A stretch of 64,000 bases of DNA from Fasciolopsis buskii (taxonomy: Eukaryota > Platyhelminthes > Trematoda > Plagiorchiida > Fasciolidae). This document shows, piece after piece, positions 10,801-25,800 of the stretch. Under the pieces are notes generated by a model. That model was not told the DNA's origin, did no database searches, and saw nothing but the letters and a program-made list of their open reading frames with translations. The position numbers and the translations under genes are program-made. The stretch is from assembly GCA_008360955.1 (NCBI GenBank), contig LUCM01009389.1, positions 1 through 64,000 of the forward strand, in the 5' to 3' direction. Every line of letters begins with the position of its first letter. The first letter of the stretch is position 1.

Positions 10801-13800
10801 TTCTTCGTGGTTGGAGTACGAAAAATCCGTGAACTAGCTGGCTGGAGACACTGAAGGATATGTCAGTGAGCCGTGGCGATCGTGTTGTCATTTTTTGTCG
10901 AATCGGTATGGTTGAAAATGTGTCTTTGCAGTTGTGTTATATTCCATGCGTTGGCTACTGCGGCATTTCCTCCCCTGTTCCTTTAGCATCTTCATTTTCT
11001 CCATACAAACTTGTAACTCTGGAATAAAGGCCATGCTGGTGATATATGGGACCGTACCTTGACGTGCCGTGATCACTTGCAATTGTCCATAGCCTAAACT
11101 TCGTTTCAAGATGGTTTATCTCATGCCGAAGATTGATTCATGCCCGTAAGGTCAATAAGTTGATGTCTGACGAATTAGTCTTCTGGTCCTCCAGGTTGGG
11201 GTTGAATTGATCTGGCAATTCAGTCGGAAAATTGTGTTGGAATAATTAATCCAAGTAGATAGCGTTTTACTCAGGCACATCCTCCTCGCTGCCTTGCAAA
11301 CAGGTTTTTGTTAGAACCAAAATCTTCGACTGAGAACCACAGCGGTTCGTTTGCGTAGTGGCTAAACCCTACCAGTAGCTGTCCATCTTCTCAATGAATC
11401 GTATATAAATATACGCCAGAGTTAATCGTCTTATATCTGTTGTTTCCTGAGTAAGTGCTTAGAAGTATGGTAGGACTACTAGCGTTCCGCGCACTATATT
11501 TCGGGGCAAAACACTACGCTAGTGTGGGGATGCCTGAATGCCAACGTATTTCCATTTGCGGCTCCGTGCCATAGTGAAGAAACCGAAATGGTGAAGCCAG
11601 TCACCGACTGGCATCTGTCCGACCTTGGTTAGTCATTGCTAAATGACAGTGTAAGAAATTGTCACGGAGGTGCAATATTTCTGTTTATAAATGGAATTTT
11701 TCTTCAACTTTGTCATAAGGTATTCTTGCATGTATGTCGACTTTTCTGAGGAAATTTCTCCTTGTGGATGCCCTCGTAATTAACCGCATCCAGATTAACC
11801 TTCATGTATTTCTTGTTTCAGAAAAAGACAAACAAATTGATTGCCTCTGTGATTTTTTTCACAGTCTGAGTAATAATTTATCTGCCTGACAAGGTTCTAC
11901 TCACCTGTCGTTTCATTCTTTCTCGGTAGTTGGTTATCGGTTTTCCATCACTTCCTCATTTTTTGTCAGGTTTCTGAAAAGTGAGCTATTAGTGATTATA
12001 TTTTGTTTTGATCGAAAACTATTTACCGGACTGCTTGTGTGAAATCTTTCCACGGTTTTTTGTGGATTAGATGTTGAATATCTCGAAATCCGCAGGTTTC
12101 GATCGTATGCACTACAAGCGCCGACCACGCCCCCTTGCTCTTTCCATTTGACGCCCAATCTGTTACGCCTTTAGCACTTCAAATTTCTTGGTCATGTTTG
12201 TAATTTTCATCATTAGTGACTGTATTACAGGTTACGTGTCCATAGAAATTCCACGGAGTATGCGGTAGAGGTCCTCATTTTATGAATGTTTTGGGTAATC
12301 CACATGTTAGGCTTAAGGTATTGGGTGCTACGGTCCACTCTGTCGTGCAGTCACTGAATCAGAATAGGTTTAGATGGTTGGGGCGTTTTGTGCATGCCCA
12401 AAGGACGATTACCTCGTTGTAAGCTTTTCTGCGAAGCAAGAAATGCTTGAAACATACTTCGAGGTGGCCAGTGGATGACATAGGGAAAAGCATGAAAATT
12501 TTAACCAGTGAACCGATTCGTGTAGGTGCAATTAGACTATCGGGTTGGGGTCCACGAGACCCCCCACCGGCGCGATAGTTGGAGACATCAGGTGATATGG
12601 CCCAGTGCTATAGTCAGTTGCGTTCTTGCATTCGAAACCTTGCTTCTTCTATATAGTTTCTTAACTTGCTATTTTGCGGTCGATCTTCACTATTCCTCGT
12701 TCGCTTTTCTGTTTAAGCAGATGGTACTATGAGGTATCAACCAAAGCCAGAGCACGTTGGTGCAACGGTTAATGGCTGTACAAACTAACTTAAACTTCTG
12801 TTCCTGGAAGCGCTTTCAGTTCTGGATCCAACTTCTAGAACGTGCGCCGAGTGTATTGCGAACTCTCATTCCTATCCCACATTGTTGTGGAAAGTCTTGT
12901 CTAACTCTGTCCATTGTACTCGTTCAGTCAAACAGTCAGCAGGTCATGCAAGCAATTGTTATGGACACCCTAGTGATGTCAATTTGTACAGTAGCTGAGA
13001 ATGGTTGACTGACCTAATAGCCGAATAGCTAAAAAGGACGATAAGGAGATTTTGCTCCTAAATCAGAATTTACTGATTTGGTCAGTCACTGAACCAGTTG
13101 CGTCCTCTAAGTGAATGTTAAAGGATCACGAGAGACATTTTGTTTTACTTTTGACTGGATGAAGACTACAGTGTGAATCATTTACGGCGCAGTGGACGTA
13201 AGAGCTATTGAAAAGCGGTTTCGTGCAACAGTTGTTGAAGTAGGAGCGAGGCCGGAGCGTGTACGTAGAATAGGCTTACTTGAGGACCTAAGGAAGTAAG
13301 TCACTGACTAGATTGTTGGTAGTTGCTAAGTTATCTTTGTTCTAACAATGAATGTAAGTATCGGTAACGGGTGCTAAAAGTGACATATTAAACCAAACCA
13401 CGTTCCTACTTTTGATCTGCTAATTTTGTCTGTTGATTAAGGACATCGGCAATTTTTCAAGGTGTCACAAATCCAACCATGTCCCCATCCCCTTGGTAAT
13501 GTTTATCAACCCATGCGTCCGTGAAATCAGATGTTCGCTTTGGTGCTTCTTAAAAGCATCATTCTCCAGTGTATGGATAATTCAATGGGTAATCTATTGA
13601 TAACAGATGTTATCATTGTTTCATTGTTTGAAAATATTATCATTCTGCTGCATGGAAATCTAAGCTGTATTTGGCTCATTCTCATCATTCAGTGGCTGTA
13701 CCCAATATCTTCACCCCGCAACTGTGCTCAAACTGATGACTGCATTGGTGTATCTGCTTGTTCGTGAGTCAGCAACGAGTTCAGCTTCGAGTAAACCATT

Positions 13801-16800
13801 TTTATGCTCTTCTTTTTTGGCAACCAGTGTCGCCTTCGTAGTTGAATTGAATTCACTTCACCTGTGCCTTCTCTTAGTCGTATTGATATTTGCAATCGTT
13901 TGCAATGCGATATTTTTGTTTACGGCCACGTGAGGCGAAGGACGATGGCGTGCATGCGTTCTTGCTTCATGGCTATGCGATTTAAGGAACGAGTTCAGAA
14001 GAAGATATCATCTTGTGATAGTCTATAGAATTGAAGTTGTTTAATCAGGATTTCCTCACATGTGCCTCGTCTAATTTGGCAACCGACGGCAGTGGTTACC
14101 GACCTGAGGTTTGACGTGAGATCGGGTAAACCTGTTCCAGAGTGGCATCAAATCGTCAGTCCGTCCTGTTTGACACTAGTCGTCATGTGAGGCGTGCCAC
14201 ATGCGAGTTGAATTAGTCGAAATGCCGCGTTCTGGAATTGCTCTTATAGTTTACCGGCTTCACTTTACAGTTCCGCAGTTCTGCTTGATATCTTGCGAAC
14301 TGAAGCTTTAAGCAGTTTAAATTCCAATTGTGCGATTTTACCCTCAATTCGTGGTTATTTGGTGTAACTAGCTTCTGTTAACACATTCAGTCGTCTAATT
14401 GAACTTCCTATTTGAACTTAAAAATTTGATTTTTTTTAAATGTAATTTATCAATACTGGGCAGTTTGTGCCCAGTATTCGATATTAACCAATGTAACGAG
14501 GAGCCAGTTATTGTCCAGTAGTTCGCATACTCATTACGTGGTAAACTCGAGCGCTCGCCACTCTCCGTCATGGGTTACTACCAATCCACTGTCTCCACCG
14601 GGGCTACCAGGCCAAGCCAATAAAGGTTTCATCATTCAACAACGCTGGGTTACGGTTATTAGTCTCCACTGTTACTGTGTTCAGTATCGTTTCGTTGAAA
14701 AATATCCGTTTCGTAATGATTTTAATTAATGCATATTCAACAGATGCTGGTCGATAAACTGCTTCGTGTGTATGTATAACCTATGCCTTACTCTATTGTT
14801 GCCGAATCTCCTACCAGTTTAAGCTTCTCCTTATCAAAGTTGCAGGTATGGATCTCGGGGATAACCGAATCGGTGATGAGTTCGCTCATTCAATTCTATT
14901 CATTTCATTGTGAGGCTTATCGTTCATGAATTGCATATATATGATCCATACGCCTTTTTCATACTCCAGTCATTTGTATTTTCACGCGTTTTCCAGGTTG
15001 CATACTCTCTGAACGAGGAACATTTAGAATCGGCCTCATTGAGCAGTTTACGTCGCCACTATTTAGCTCAACTCATGGTAGAGGAGACCGCTGTCCTGAA
15101 ACCAGATCTGCGTCCCAATTTGCCAAAGCAGGTACGCCATTTGATCCCATGTCCCCGTGCTAGGCCATCCCATTCTCACCAGAAATTGATGATTGACCGC
15201 CATCGTTTCGCGTATGTTTCTGTGCAAATGCTCGCTCTTTTTTGTTCTTCTGCAGATGAGGCTTTTCCATGGGTCTCACTTTAAAACGTGTTCTTTTGCA
15301 TTATTTTGCACGGTGGCCATCTCCAATTGAATTTATTTCCATTGAGAACTCTATGCCTTTTGACAGCAATTCAAACAGGACATGACCTTTTCGGCTTGCG
15401 TTTTCTTTCCAACCTTACAATAATCTCGATCCCACTTTAATCCTTATTGCTTACTCAATAGCGGTACGTTTTGTTCTCAGTTATGGAAAGATCTTTGCCC
15501 AACGAGATTAGAATCCACGACGCACAGACGCCACATTTTTATCTACTCTACCAACTCTGTTACACGGCCACGTCGAACAGTTTCAGAAATTTTCCAACTA
15601 GGTCACATTGTTCATCCACCGTTCTCGGCATCAAGCGACAACTTTCAGTCTGTTAATTACTACCTACTACAGATATCTAAAATTTCCGAAGTCCTTGGAT
15701 TTGGCTGCCCATCTCAGTTTGATGAAACATCGTGACGGCAAGCATCGCAGCGTTCAACCGTGAATGTTCCGAGTTATAATCCTATCGCCTTCGAACACCT
15801 CGTTTGATTTCCCGCCTATAATGTCTTACAAATTTCGTATAATAAGTGAAGTCTATGCGGAATTTCGGATTTAGTAATTACGGGCACGGCTCTTGAACGC
15901 AGATTAGCTAGACGAACAACCAGTATTTCGCGAACCCCTATTTCGACGATGCATAACAATCTGGTTTTACTCATTGGATTAACGTGGTCGTCCATCTTCC
16001 AATGAGCGTTCAAACAGCACGGCTGAATTCGATCCAAGAGACATTTTTGGTTTATCTTCACTTGAATTGAGATAGCACGTTGAACTATATACTACATACA
16101 ACGGAAAAAATAGCTGAAGATTAATCAAAAATGTCCTTTGGATTCTGTTCAGCCGTGTTGTTTACTCCCATTATAGGATGACAGACGAGGCTATTTCAGT
16201 GACTGAAACCAGGTTAGTCGCTGTATGTCATTGGGATAGTGGTTCGTGTTACACTGGATGTTCGCTTAGATAATGCACGTTCGAAATCTGTGCCCATAGT
16301 AAATCATTGATAGAGCGTTTGCCCGATAGGCGGAAAATCGCCGATTCGATTCCGACTCGTGGTGTCGAATTTTGGATGTCTAATTCGAAAGTGGATTTCC
16401 CATTCTATATGACGTCTCCCTTCTGGTGTCATTTCAGAACAACTAATATGGTGATTATAGTATAATGCGATTGTGCCAACTCCGGTGACTCATTTTGTTA
16501 CCTCCTTTGTCTTGGAATTTTCGCGATGGTGGTTTGGGATCGTTTCAGTCGTAGTTTAGCTTTGGGGATGCCTGATATCGGAGGTGATGATCGTCTATAG
16601 TTAGAAAAATCCACTCATGAATTCTTTGAGTTCAATTCCATATTCGATGTCGAATCAGTCCTTCTGACCGAATACACTGTAGTTTGAGTTTACTGCTGTC
16701 TCCATGGTGTTTTCTTAAGCTCAATCTAACCAAGACAGATCGATTTCCTTCAGAGTACACAACTCAACCCAAGGATGTCAATGTAAGCCCAGTTATGATA

Positions 16801-19800
16801 TTGGTTGACAGTCCGACGTCAACTTTTCCTTTGTTTCTCAAGTATTGCAAGTGACAGCAAAGCACATGAGTTATTGTTTTAGAGATTCATTGCCTCCGGT
16901 CGAGGAAAACTTGGGCATTTTGCTATCTGTATTGCAATGCGCTAGATCGAAAAGTATTCACACAACGCGTTTCGTGAGTTCTGTATTACAGTTAGAATAA
17001 GATGCAGGCGATAAGTTATCAGTTGTAAGTTCCTTTCAAATTCTTTTGGGGACTGCCCTCATGAAAAGTTTGCTTGTTGCTTAAAATTTTTCTATCAGAG
17101 GGAAACACTTCCTAATTGCATGTTTGGCAGTTCGAAGTCTTTCCATAGACATGTTTGCTTTGCGCTTTCAGTAATCCCAGTCCCACTCAAGATGATCGTA
17201 TTGACTCTAAGTAGTGTCTAATGCAGGTTAGAGATAGGTGCACGGCCTGATCACAAACCAAAAAACAAAGGCACAAACAGCAGTTGAAATAGAATCCTTG
17301 AGTAAAAGAAAAAGCTGATCAGTGATACTTCGGTATCGGTTTTTGTGTGATCGAATCAATCCCATGATGAACAGCTTTTGAATTGATTTCTGTCATTTCC
17401 AAATCTTGGGTAATTTTCTTTGCTTCACTCCTATGGATGTGTCCATCCTGTGTCTAGATGGCACTCAGTCCTTTTATTTGAACAAATCTCATTGTGATAA
17501 TAGTCATTTGGTTGTCTCTACAAATCAGGCTACAAATACGCACTATTTCTGCAACCAGATGGCGGTTATCGTAACAGTGCCGAGTCTGAAGGTGACTTGA
17601 GATGGCACACATCGAACTGAAGCATTCGAGAGATGAATTTCACCGCTATGCCCATTTGACCACCACCGCCTCTCTCCAACATTTCAGTATTTTTGCATGT
17701 AACTGACTGACCAACTGATCACTCTTCAGGCTCTGTTCTGTTCAAATGCTTTGGGGTTGTTTATCGTGACTGGATTAGTCTTTCTAACATGGCTCATCAA
17801 ACTATTGTTATTGGGCTAGAAATCAAGCGATTTGTTCGAATACTACTCGAAAATCGTTTCTCGCCCCATCACACCTAGTTATTCTTATTATCGATTGGTT
17901 ACAAGTGCTGGAAGAACAAACTGCAACCAATCAATTCCCTAGGAAATAACTACACCGGAAGTCATCCACTTATCTATCCAATCGGTGTTTTGTTGTTGTA
18001 ACAAGACAACTACGACCCCATAGGCATGATTGCCCGTGCAATTTCAGTTCTGTCTTCCATCCCGTCGACTTTGCTATTTCCGTACACCCCTTTCTTAAAA
18101 CAGTATCTGGCTAAACGGCAACTGAAACGACCCCGTTCACGGTTTAGCAATCTGTTACAATCGGTTTTGTGGTCCACGGCACCGCAGCGTCGAATCACCG
18201 GCATGTCCGTCCCGTTCCGCACTGCACTTGGAACACAAACTGCCGATACAGTAGACGAGGATGACGCCCAAATAGATCTCACGTTGGCTGATGACCCGAA
18301 ACTGAAAAATGTACGCCAGACTGAGATCTTGATGGATTTGAAACAGTCTATCGCCCAGGTTAGTACTGTACTGAAGTTTTCGTTCACTTCTCCATCAATG
18401 TAATTCCTTACTGTGACGACATCTTATTCCACTGTAGATGGTGCACACGAAGATTTTCCTCTGCAATTGGAAAATCTCATTGCACTGCTTTTAATATTTA
18501 GCATAAATAGAAATTCATGACTGTGCCCTCCTTCATAATGGCAATAGACAAGTGGATGACGACAATTCAGTGGTAGATTATCACCTCCCGAGACTTGACT
18601 GCTTGTTACCATGCATAACTTATCGAAACCCTGAATGGGTCTTATGCCACGCTAGGTTTCACGGTTGCCGGTTATTTTCATTAATACGGTGAGTATTGGG
18701 GACCATGGGCTGCATAATAGTCATGTTCCAAACATGAAAACAAATAGACGCTTACGGGCCACGATTCAGGCCGAGGTTTGGTCTGGTGCAAAATTTTTAC
18801 AAGATTCACGAAGTGAAGTGTTTCAATAATTCGAGAGGCCTCTGTGTTAGTTAGTAAAAGATTTTTAATCGTGAATATGAAGTTTCAAAATATAAAGAAC
18901 CGGGAAAGAAAAACAGAACCACAGTACTGAATGATTTATTTCCAAGGCAATCACGTAGCATGTGTACCCACTACAAATGGTTTGGCTAACAGGTAACATT
19001 CTAACTTATCACTGATTGAATACACTACGCTATCGCAAATGCGGAAACCTCATCGTGGTCAACATAACGGGACATTCAATTCCTCCTGTTTTCACAGTGA
19101 GGACTTTCGCCGTTTATTGCTATCATATCAGCCAGTTCGAACAGTTTGACGTTTTCTTTTTCGTAAGCCCCGCTTCAGCCATTCTGATGTATTCCAAACT
19201 TTCTGGACTTTCACGCATTTCATATTCGAGCTCATTTCGACGTATATTACTCTTCATACGCTTAATCAGGTTCTCAATGCGGTGTGTTTCCCCACAGTTT
19301 CATTATCTTATTCTCTGACAGTTGTGGAAAAAATCAAGAGAGTTCAGAGAAGTTCTGGGAATTCGGTCCAGTTCGCAATGCATTTAGAAAACCTGTCGAT
19401 GGGTATCAAGTGCTAACCTAGGGTTATATTTCGACGACATCCTTGTGTATCTTTAGTTGGGTCTTCTGGTTTGGACCGGCTATCTTAAACAGTGAAATGC
19501 GATCTCCTTGGAGATTCAGTTAAAACGGTCATTGATGGTGATGGGACAAAAGCATGAGAAACGTAACCGGCAGGCGTCATCAAGTGGAAGAATTTCGGAT
19601 TCCAGCTCGCCCCTTATCAAATTCAACAACGAGGTTTGTAGTCACTACCAGTGAAGTGATTTTATTTACATTCAGAATGTTGACAGTGGTCTCTAATCCC
19701 AGTAGCCCTGCTCCAAATTTGGCCTTGGCCTGGGTAGATATTTTTGACCCTGAAACTGGTCCTCTGTATTGACCTTGGATTGACAAAGCCACTGGTGTAA

Positions 19801-22800
19801 AATGGATGGGGTCAGGGCTCCTCCGAAAGAGGTTCCGAGCGTCCCTATCTGGAATATGAAAAAGTGAGAGGAAAACCCATGTGTCCCGGTCAAATAATCG
19901 TAACTAACAGCACGCGATGTTTGCACATTCTGAATCAAAATTGCAGCAGACAGTCACCCGGCTACGGTTGATTTAGTGGCTTGACCGTGAGGAATCACCA
20001 CGGCTTTGATATTGGAATAGTAGTAGTAAATTGATAATGAATACCCCGTTTATTTCTTAGATTTTTAAACGTGACCGTGAAACTTTCATCTGATATCAAT
20101 TTCGCGATTTCATCTCATTGAATCTGTACTCCACAGCTGGGTTTGAAATCTCCGGATGCATAGCATTTGGGTTCTCGGTTATGAGCCGGTAGGGATAGAG
20201 ACCATCGGTTTTTGTCCAGTTTCTGGGTTTAGTTGACTTTCTTGAGCGCCAAGAAATTGTACGATTGACCTAACTCGATGCGTCCATCGATTGTGTGTAT
20301 TGATAAGTGTTATGTCCTCAGGATTTGAAAACCATCCAGATCGAATGTATGCCCTTGTTGATCTTCGTAGGCAGATATCGATCAAACGGGATGGTGTCTT
20401 CGTGTCACAAGTTTGTGTCTGTAAATTTGTGTGGCAACTTTATTTTGTTTTTGTCCAACGCAACATTTACTCTTATCTTCGAACTTGACTTTGTAGATGA
20501 AAGCGCTGTCAGCTTTTCTAGGTTGGTCTTACTCCTTGGAAATGCTTCTTATAGTTTTTGTGAACGTATCAGCGATTGTGGGAATTTCTTTAGGCATGAA
20601 GTCTACCAACATACTCAATCGACGAGCACATCGAGTTGCACCGGACGCTCAAAAATTTTAAGTAAACCCAGAAACAGGACAAAAACCGATGGTCTCTATC
20701 CCTACCGGCTCATAACCGAGAATCCAATTGTTATGCATCCAGAGATTTCCAACCTAGTTGTAGGGCACGGGGTATTGGAGAAAGCAAACTCAGAAGCCTA
20801 GGATCAATATGATAGAACCACACGAATGACGGAGAATGATATAGCCTCACAGTGACGTTTAATAATTTTAAAAAAAGGCTTTTCATTATCAAGTTACTAA
20901 ATTTTGATTCTGCTATTCCAAATCACCGCCATGGGAATTTATTAAAGCCAAGTTACCGGCGGTGGCGAAACGGTTAAGGTCGTGGCGTTTGGACGTGAAG
21001 GTCGCGGGTTCGAATTCTCTCACCGCCAATCAACTTCCCCACTTGACAGCCTTCTGCTGGCCGCGGCCCCCTTCCTGAAGATTGATGTGCATTGTTACTT
21101 CATTAATAAAGGAAGTAAAAGATAATAGATTGCGTGGCATTCTCAATCCACGGTAAGCACAACGGAGCAGCTTCAGGGTTAAAATGCTTACCGAGGTGAC
21201 AGCCAGTTCTGGGAATGGTATTACCATGAATGCTTACGGACACACAGGTCAATGACAATGCACTGCCAATGTCATCTCGACTGGTAATGAACCGCGTACG
21301 ATTCAAACACCATGCTCAGCGATCACAAGGACTCTTACGAACTATTATTCCAAGCAACGACACAAATATTTAAAAGTTTAGACAAATTTTATTATCTCTT
21401 CTCACGTTTGTATTCTCGATTAGATCATGCGGCAAGGCAGCAGTCAGACGGAAATCGATGCAATGTTCAATTGTGCTTCATTTTTTCACCTGTGTCCCGG
21501 GCTCCTGGTGCGTTGAAATTGGCCGTGCTCATTGCGTGAACTATAAATACGTCTGCATTAAATGATATCTAAGTGTATAAAATGCTAATCAAGTTCTTCC
21601 GTTTTTTTCTCAGTAATCTTGGCGAGGTTTCGCTCTTTGTCTCTCTTCTTGTTTCAGGGTAATAAGCATGATTATCACGATGTTCTTTTCATCCCTCTTG
21701 TCTCTCTCACTCTCTCCCTTCCTCTTTGTTCATGTATATCCCTGTGATTCTTACGCAGATTGTTCGACATTTTCGTCAAACAGATCCCCAGCATTCCAAT
21801 GCCACAATGCAAGCAGACTATTCTATGGAGAGTCACGGACTGGATTTGGAAACTTATGTTCAGGTAAGGAAACTATTTGTTTCGTTTATCTCCGAGTGCC
21901 AACATTCACGTTACCGGCTCTTGTGATAGAAGCGCTCCTAGTATCCTTATGTTGCTCCCGTGCGACATGTAACCATCGACGATTTTTAACGGTTTTGTTG
22001 ATTTTACCACCCGATCTATGAGCTTCCTCATCGATTGGCTGCCACGGGTAATTGTTTGACGTTCATCTTGGGCCACTTTATTCCTGCAACCCAGGCAAAC
22101 AACAAGTCTCTAGTGCGCTCATATCGTACATGGTTTTTGCGTGTGAATTTCTGGGCCGAGCTGCAGGATTCAGAATCGACTCGCTTGTTGTTGCTCCTGA
22201 CAGACACTCCATGGATTTTCAAGTTGCTTTCAATTTCAGTCCACGTCACCACAAAAAATACACTACTGTCATCTACCGTCCACCTCCTACCTCATGTGGT
22301 CCTCTTGTTGAGATCATGAGAAGTGGAAATAAAACGGGCAAACAAAAAACGGTATCAATAGAGAGGTGCTCATATAGATGGAGAGCTCAAATTCGCCATT
22401 GATCACCGCATCTAGTTGGTAGTAGTCATTATTATATACTTCGGTACCATGTTGAAAAATTACGACGAAACAAAAGCAGGTTTTTGTGTTACCTCTTTCA
22501 TACCGCTCTACATCATCGATTCTACATCAAAATCCGTGATTCATCAATAGCCGAGACGCTGCCCGGATGCCTTGATCGAAGTAGGGGCTCCATCTCGATT
22601 CCTGAGAATGATGAATAGTTTTCCCAAGTGATCTGCAATGATCTAATATCACTTTTATATATATATATATTATGAGATTCAGTTTAAGAGTTTTAATCGA
22701 TGTTGAATATATTCATGAAATCTCCCCGACCTCGGTGGGGTCCTACTCACTTATGGATTGCACCTACACCTGGACTAGCAATCTATGATCCCTAATTGGA

Positions 22801-25800
22801 ACTCCATCCTATATGGTGCAATGCCGTAGATTAACTCGTAGTTAACGAAATAATTATAGTGTTTGTAGGGTTTAACCTTTCCGAGATCGAAAAATGTTCA
22901 CTTTTAAATGAATTTGCCAGATTAAGAAGAGTGTAGGCCTCAGGCAGCCGTCTTCTTTGATGGGGCTTTCTAGACCCAAACAATTCGAGTTCGAATCCAT
23001 GCTCGGCTGGTGGTTCTTTGTATATGCATGTGTAGACACTGCAGCTATTCATCACAGAGAGTTTTCTGAACGATTACATTACTTTCAAGAAAACTTTCCC
23101 ATCCTTGAGCTATTTCGATGAGTCATTCGTCTCAAGACTGCTATCACCACATTTGATGGGAATTTGAAGTTGACGTCAGAAGACCCCGGCTGACTTACCC
23201 TCACAGGTTCAGCTACTTATATCATTTGAAACAATAGGCCGAACGGTTTAATGCGTATCACACGAATCAATATATGTACTTTCTGTTTTTACAAGACAAA
23301 GCGTAGACTGTTGAGAGAAAGCGGCAGATCAGTTCCCCTCAGGGTGAATAAACTTGTGAAAATTCGTCAAATTTTGGCATTCTGTGTTACTTAGTCAGTT
23401 GAAATAAGAATTTTATTGGGCGAATTAATTTTCGATGTGACCCTATTGGCCACTAGGTCGCCAACCCGCCATACACCGTGGCGATGTGAACCTTTCATCT
23501 GATAACTCGCCCGTGTTCGTTATCGCCACCGACATTTGAGTTGGTTTGGAAGGTGAATGTTCCATCTGCCTTGGTACTTCGAAACAGTGGGATCCTGTGT
23601 TGTTTTACAAATGAGTTTATGGCCTCACCTTTCAGATTACTGATCCATGTATTGCTTATACACGGTTTCAGTAGTTCCTGCTGCAGATCGCGTTCGCCTC
23701 ACACTGGAACATGCGTATCTCATACTTAGGGAAATGCAGCCTCATTACAGGACCCTGTGTGTTTGTCATTCTACTCACGTGATTAAAGCGCGCTGTTCGA
23801 TGGCGATCAATAGATAGCCCGCTGAATAAACAAGTTAGCGTGTCCGCCAGCTGTGACGAACTCCGTTGCCTCCGTTTCCAGGGGGCATACAGGACAGATA
23901 GATGAACTGCGGGGTGTGGGATCATTATTAGTTAGATGGTTTGGGAAGTAATATTACTGGGCGGTTTTCAATGCAAAAGACCCGTTTTTTGGTCGAATGT
24001 GTTATATTTTATATGCGGCCGATGAGTCTATTAACTCACTCACCTTGGTCCATCTTTATGTCACATGTATACGATCATATAATTCATTCTTTTCATCCTT
24101 GGATTGAATTTCATCGAAAAATTGATTTTCCTCATTGAAAATTGACCCAACCAGTGAGTAAAACATAGTGATCTCTTAGTTGTTTTGCGATCAATTTGTC
24201 GTTCTTGGTCCCGACAAAAGACATTTCCTCCGTTGTTGTCAGTGGAGCAAATTTTATTTTAAGCGTAATGAACAAAAATTTCTCATCCCATCGAATTTGC
24301 GCATTTTTTATGGATAAGCTCTCAAACAGGCAGAAATAGTACTAAGATTTACCACCCGAAAGAGTAACCAAGAAGGATCCAATGAGGGTTGGCAATCCAC
24401 AGTATCTTCATGAAATAATTCACCTTGCGATACCATCGCCCAGCTGACCATTAAAAAACCATAGAAGCACTGTGCAGCTGTTTCATTTTGTTAGGAATCA
24501 TCAGCAGTGCATATCCACCGCGTCCGAACTGGAACGCGAACCCAGGACGAACGATTTTGAGTCGAACGTCTTAGCCATTACGCTACCGGGCAGGCTCTGA
24601 ACGGTTTGCTGAACTTCACTACATGAAGATGTTGCACCTATCCGTCACTGATTTGCACGGCCACGGGCCGCAGACGCACAGCAACCGGCCCCTACTGATA
24701 GATTCACAGTATATTGAACCGACTGATTATTCGGTAGTTTCTACCGCTTTGCACTACTTTCCTCGTAGTTAAAATAAATTTCGTTATTTTATTGATATCG
24801 CTATACTGCGCCCTTGTATCTCTTTTCGCATTGTTCTCACTATTGAATCCGCTGTGGTAGGGAATCTATGATATTTTCGATGCTTTACAGTGACTTCCCT
24901 GTTCATGCGATTAATATTCTAGCAATGTGATCTATTGCATGCGAGTTAGTGTCCTTGCAGACTTTTGTCTTTTACCCCTCGCTGTCGTCTTGGCCATCAA
25001 AAGAACATTCGATTTAGACATTGTTGTTGTTTTTCTTCCCATTTGGTCAAGGTTGCACAACATCGGCGCCAGCGAGCCAAGGCACTGTTGGATTTCGCGC
25101 GACACGAACCGGATGAGCTCGGATTTCGGAAAAACGATATTATTACTGTAGTCAGTTCGGAAGATGAGCATTGCTGGGTTGGTGAACTGAATGGTTCACG
25201 TGGTTGGTTCCCGGCCAAATTTGTGGAACTCCTAGACGAGCGTGGTAAGAACTATTCACCAGCGGGGGATGATGGCGTAGATCGACGAATTATTCAACTA
25301 GTCCGGGGATAGTAAGTTTCGGTGTTCTGGTAACAGTTTTTTGTTTTTTTATTGTCAGACTGATAGAAGTTGTTTATGGAACTCCTAGATTTGTTTTAAA
25401 TAAACTCGAGTTTTCATATCGTCATTTGATTAGTAAACTTCCCTGGATTTCTAATCATACGGGATGTTAAGACAGCTTGCATACCTGCGGGTAAACTACT
25501 TCTTGGTAGATTGTTATTCAAAGCAGATAGAGGTTTCGGGCTGAAAAACGACGGATAGCGTTTGATATACCCAGTAATTGTGAACTCTTCTCAGGGAAAT
25601 TAACCTCCGAAGGACTTGTCTGGCTTTGGAATGAGGTTTCATAAGAATTGCCCACTATATAGTTGGAGATATTACATCTCATTACCCGGTTCAGTTTCTG
25701 TCTTGGCACACGTCAAACTGGCACCGATGTACTCTGGTTTCCTTTGCTTTCTCGCAACATCGATTAATTAGAAACAAATTGAATGCACAATTTTGGCAAG

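Noticed and set aside
18048..18103. Upstream acceptor candidate (AG at 18047) for the 18104 exon
   Set aside because: It would break phase with the 15131 donor; the 18103 acceptor fits phase and family alignment.
20954..21025. Functional tRNA gene
   Set aside because: The acceptor pairs perfectly but the T-arm does not, and a SINE body follows. It is a SINE head.
22035..22402. Overlapping + strand ORFs with a TTVIYRPPP string
   Set aside because: Vague resemblance to a LINE endonuclease only; no second motif could be found.
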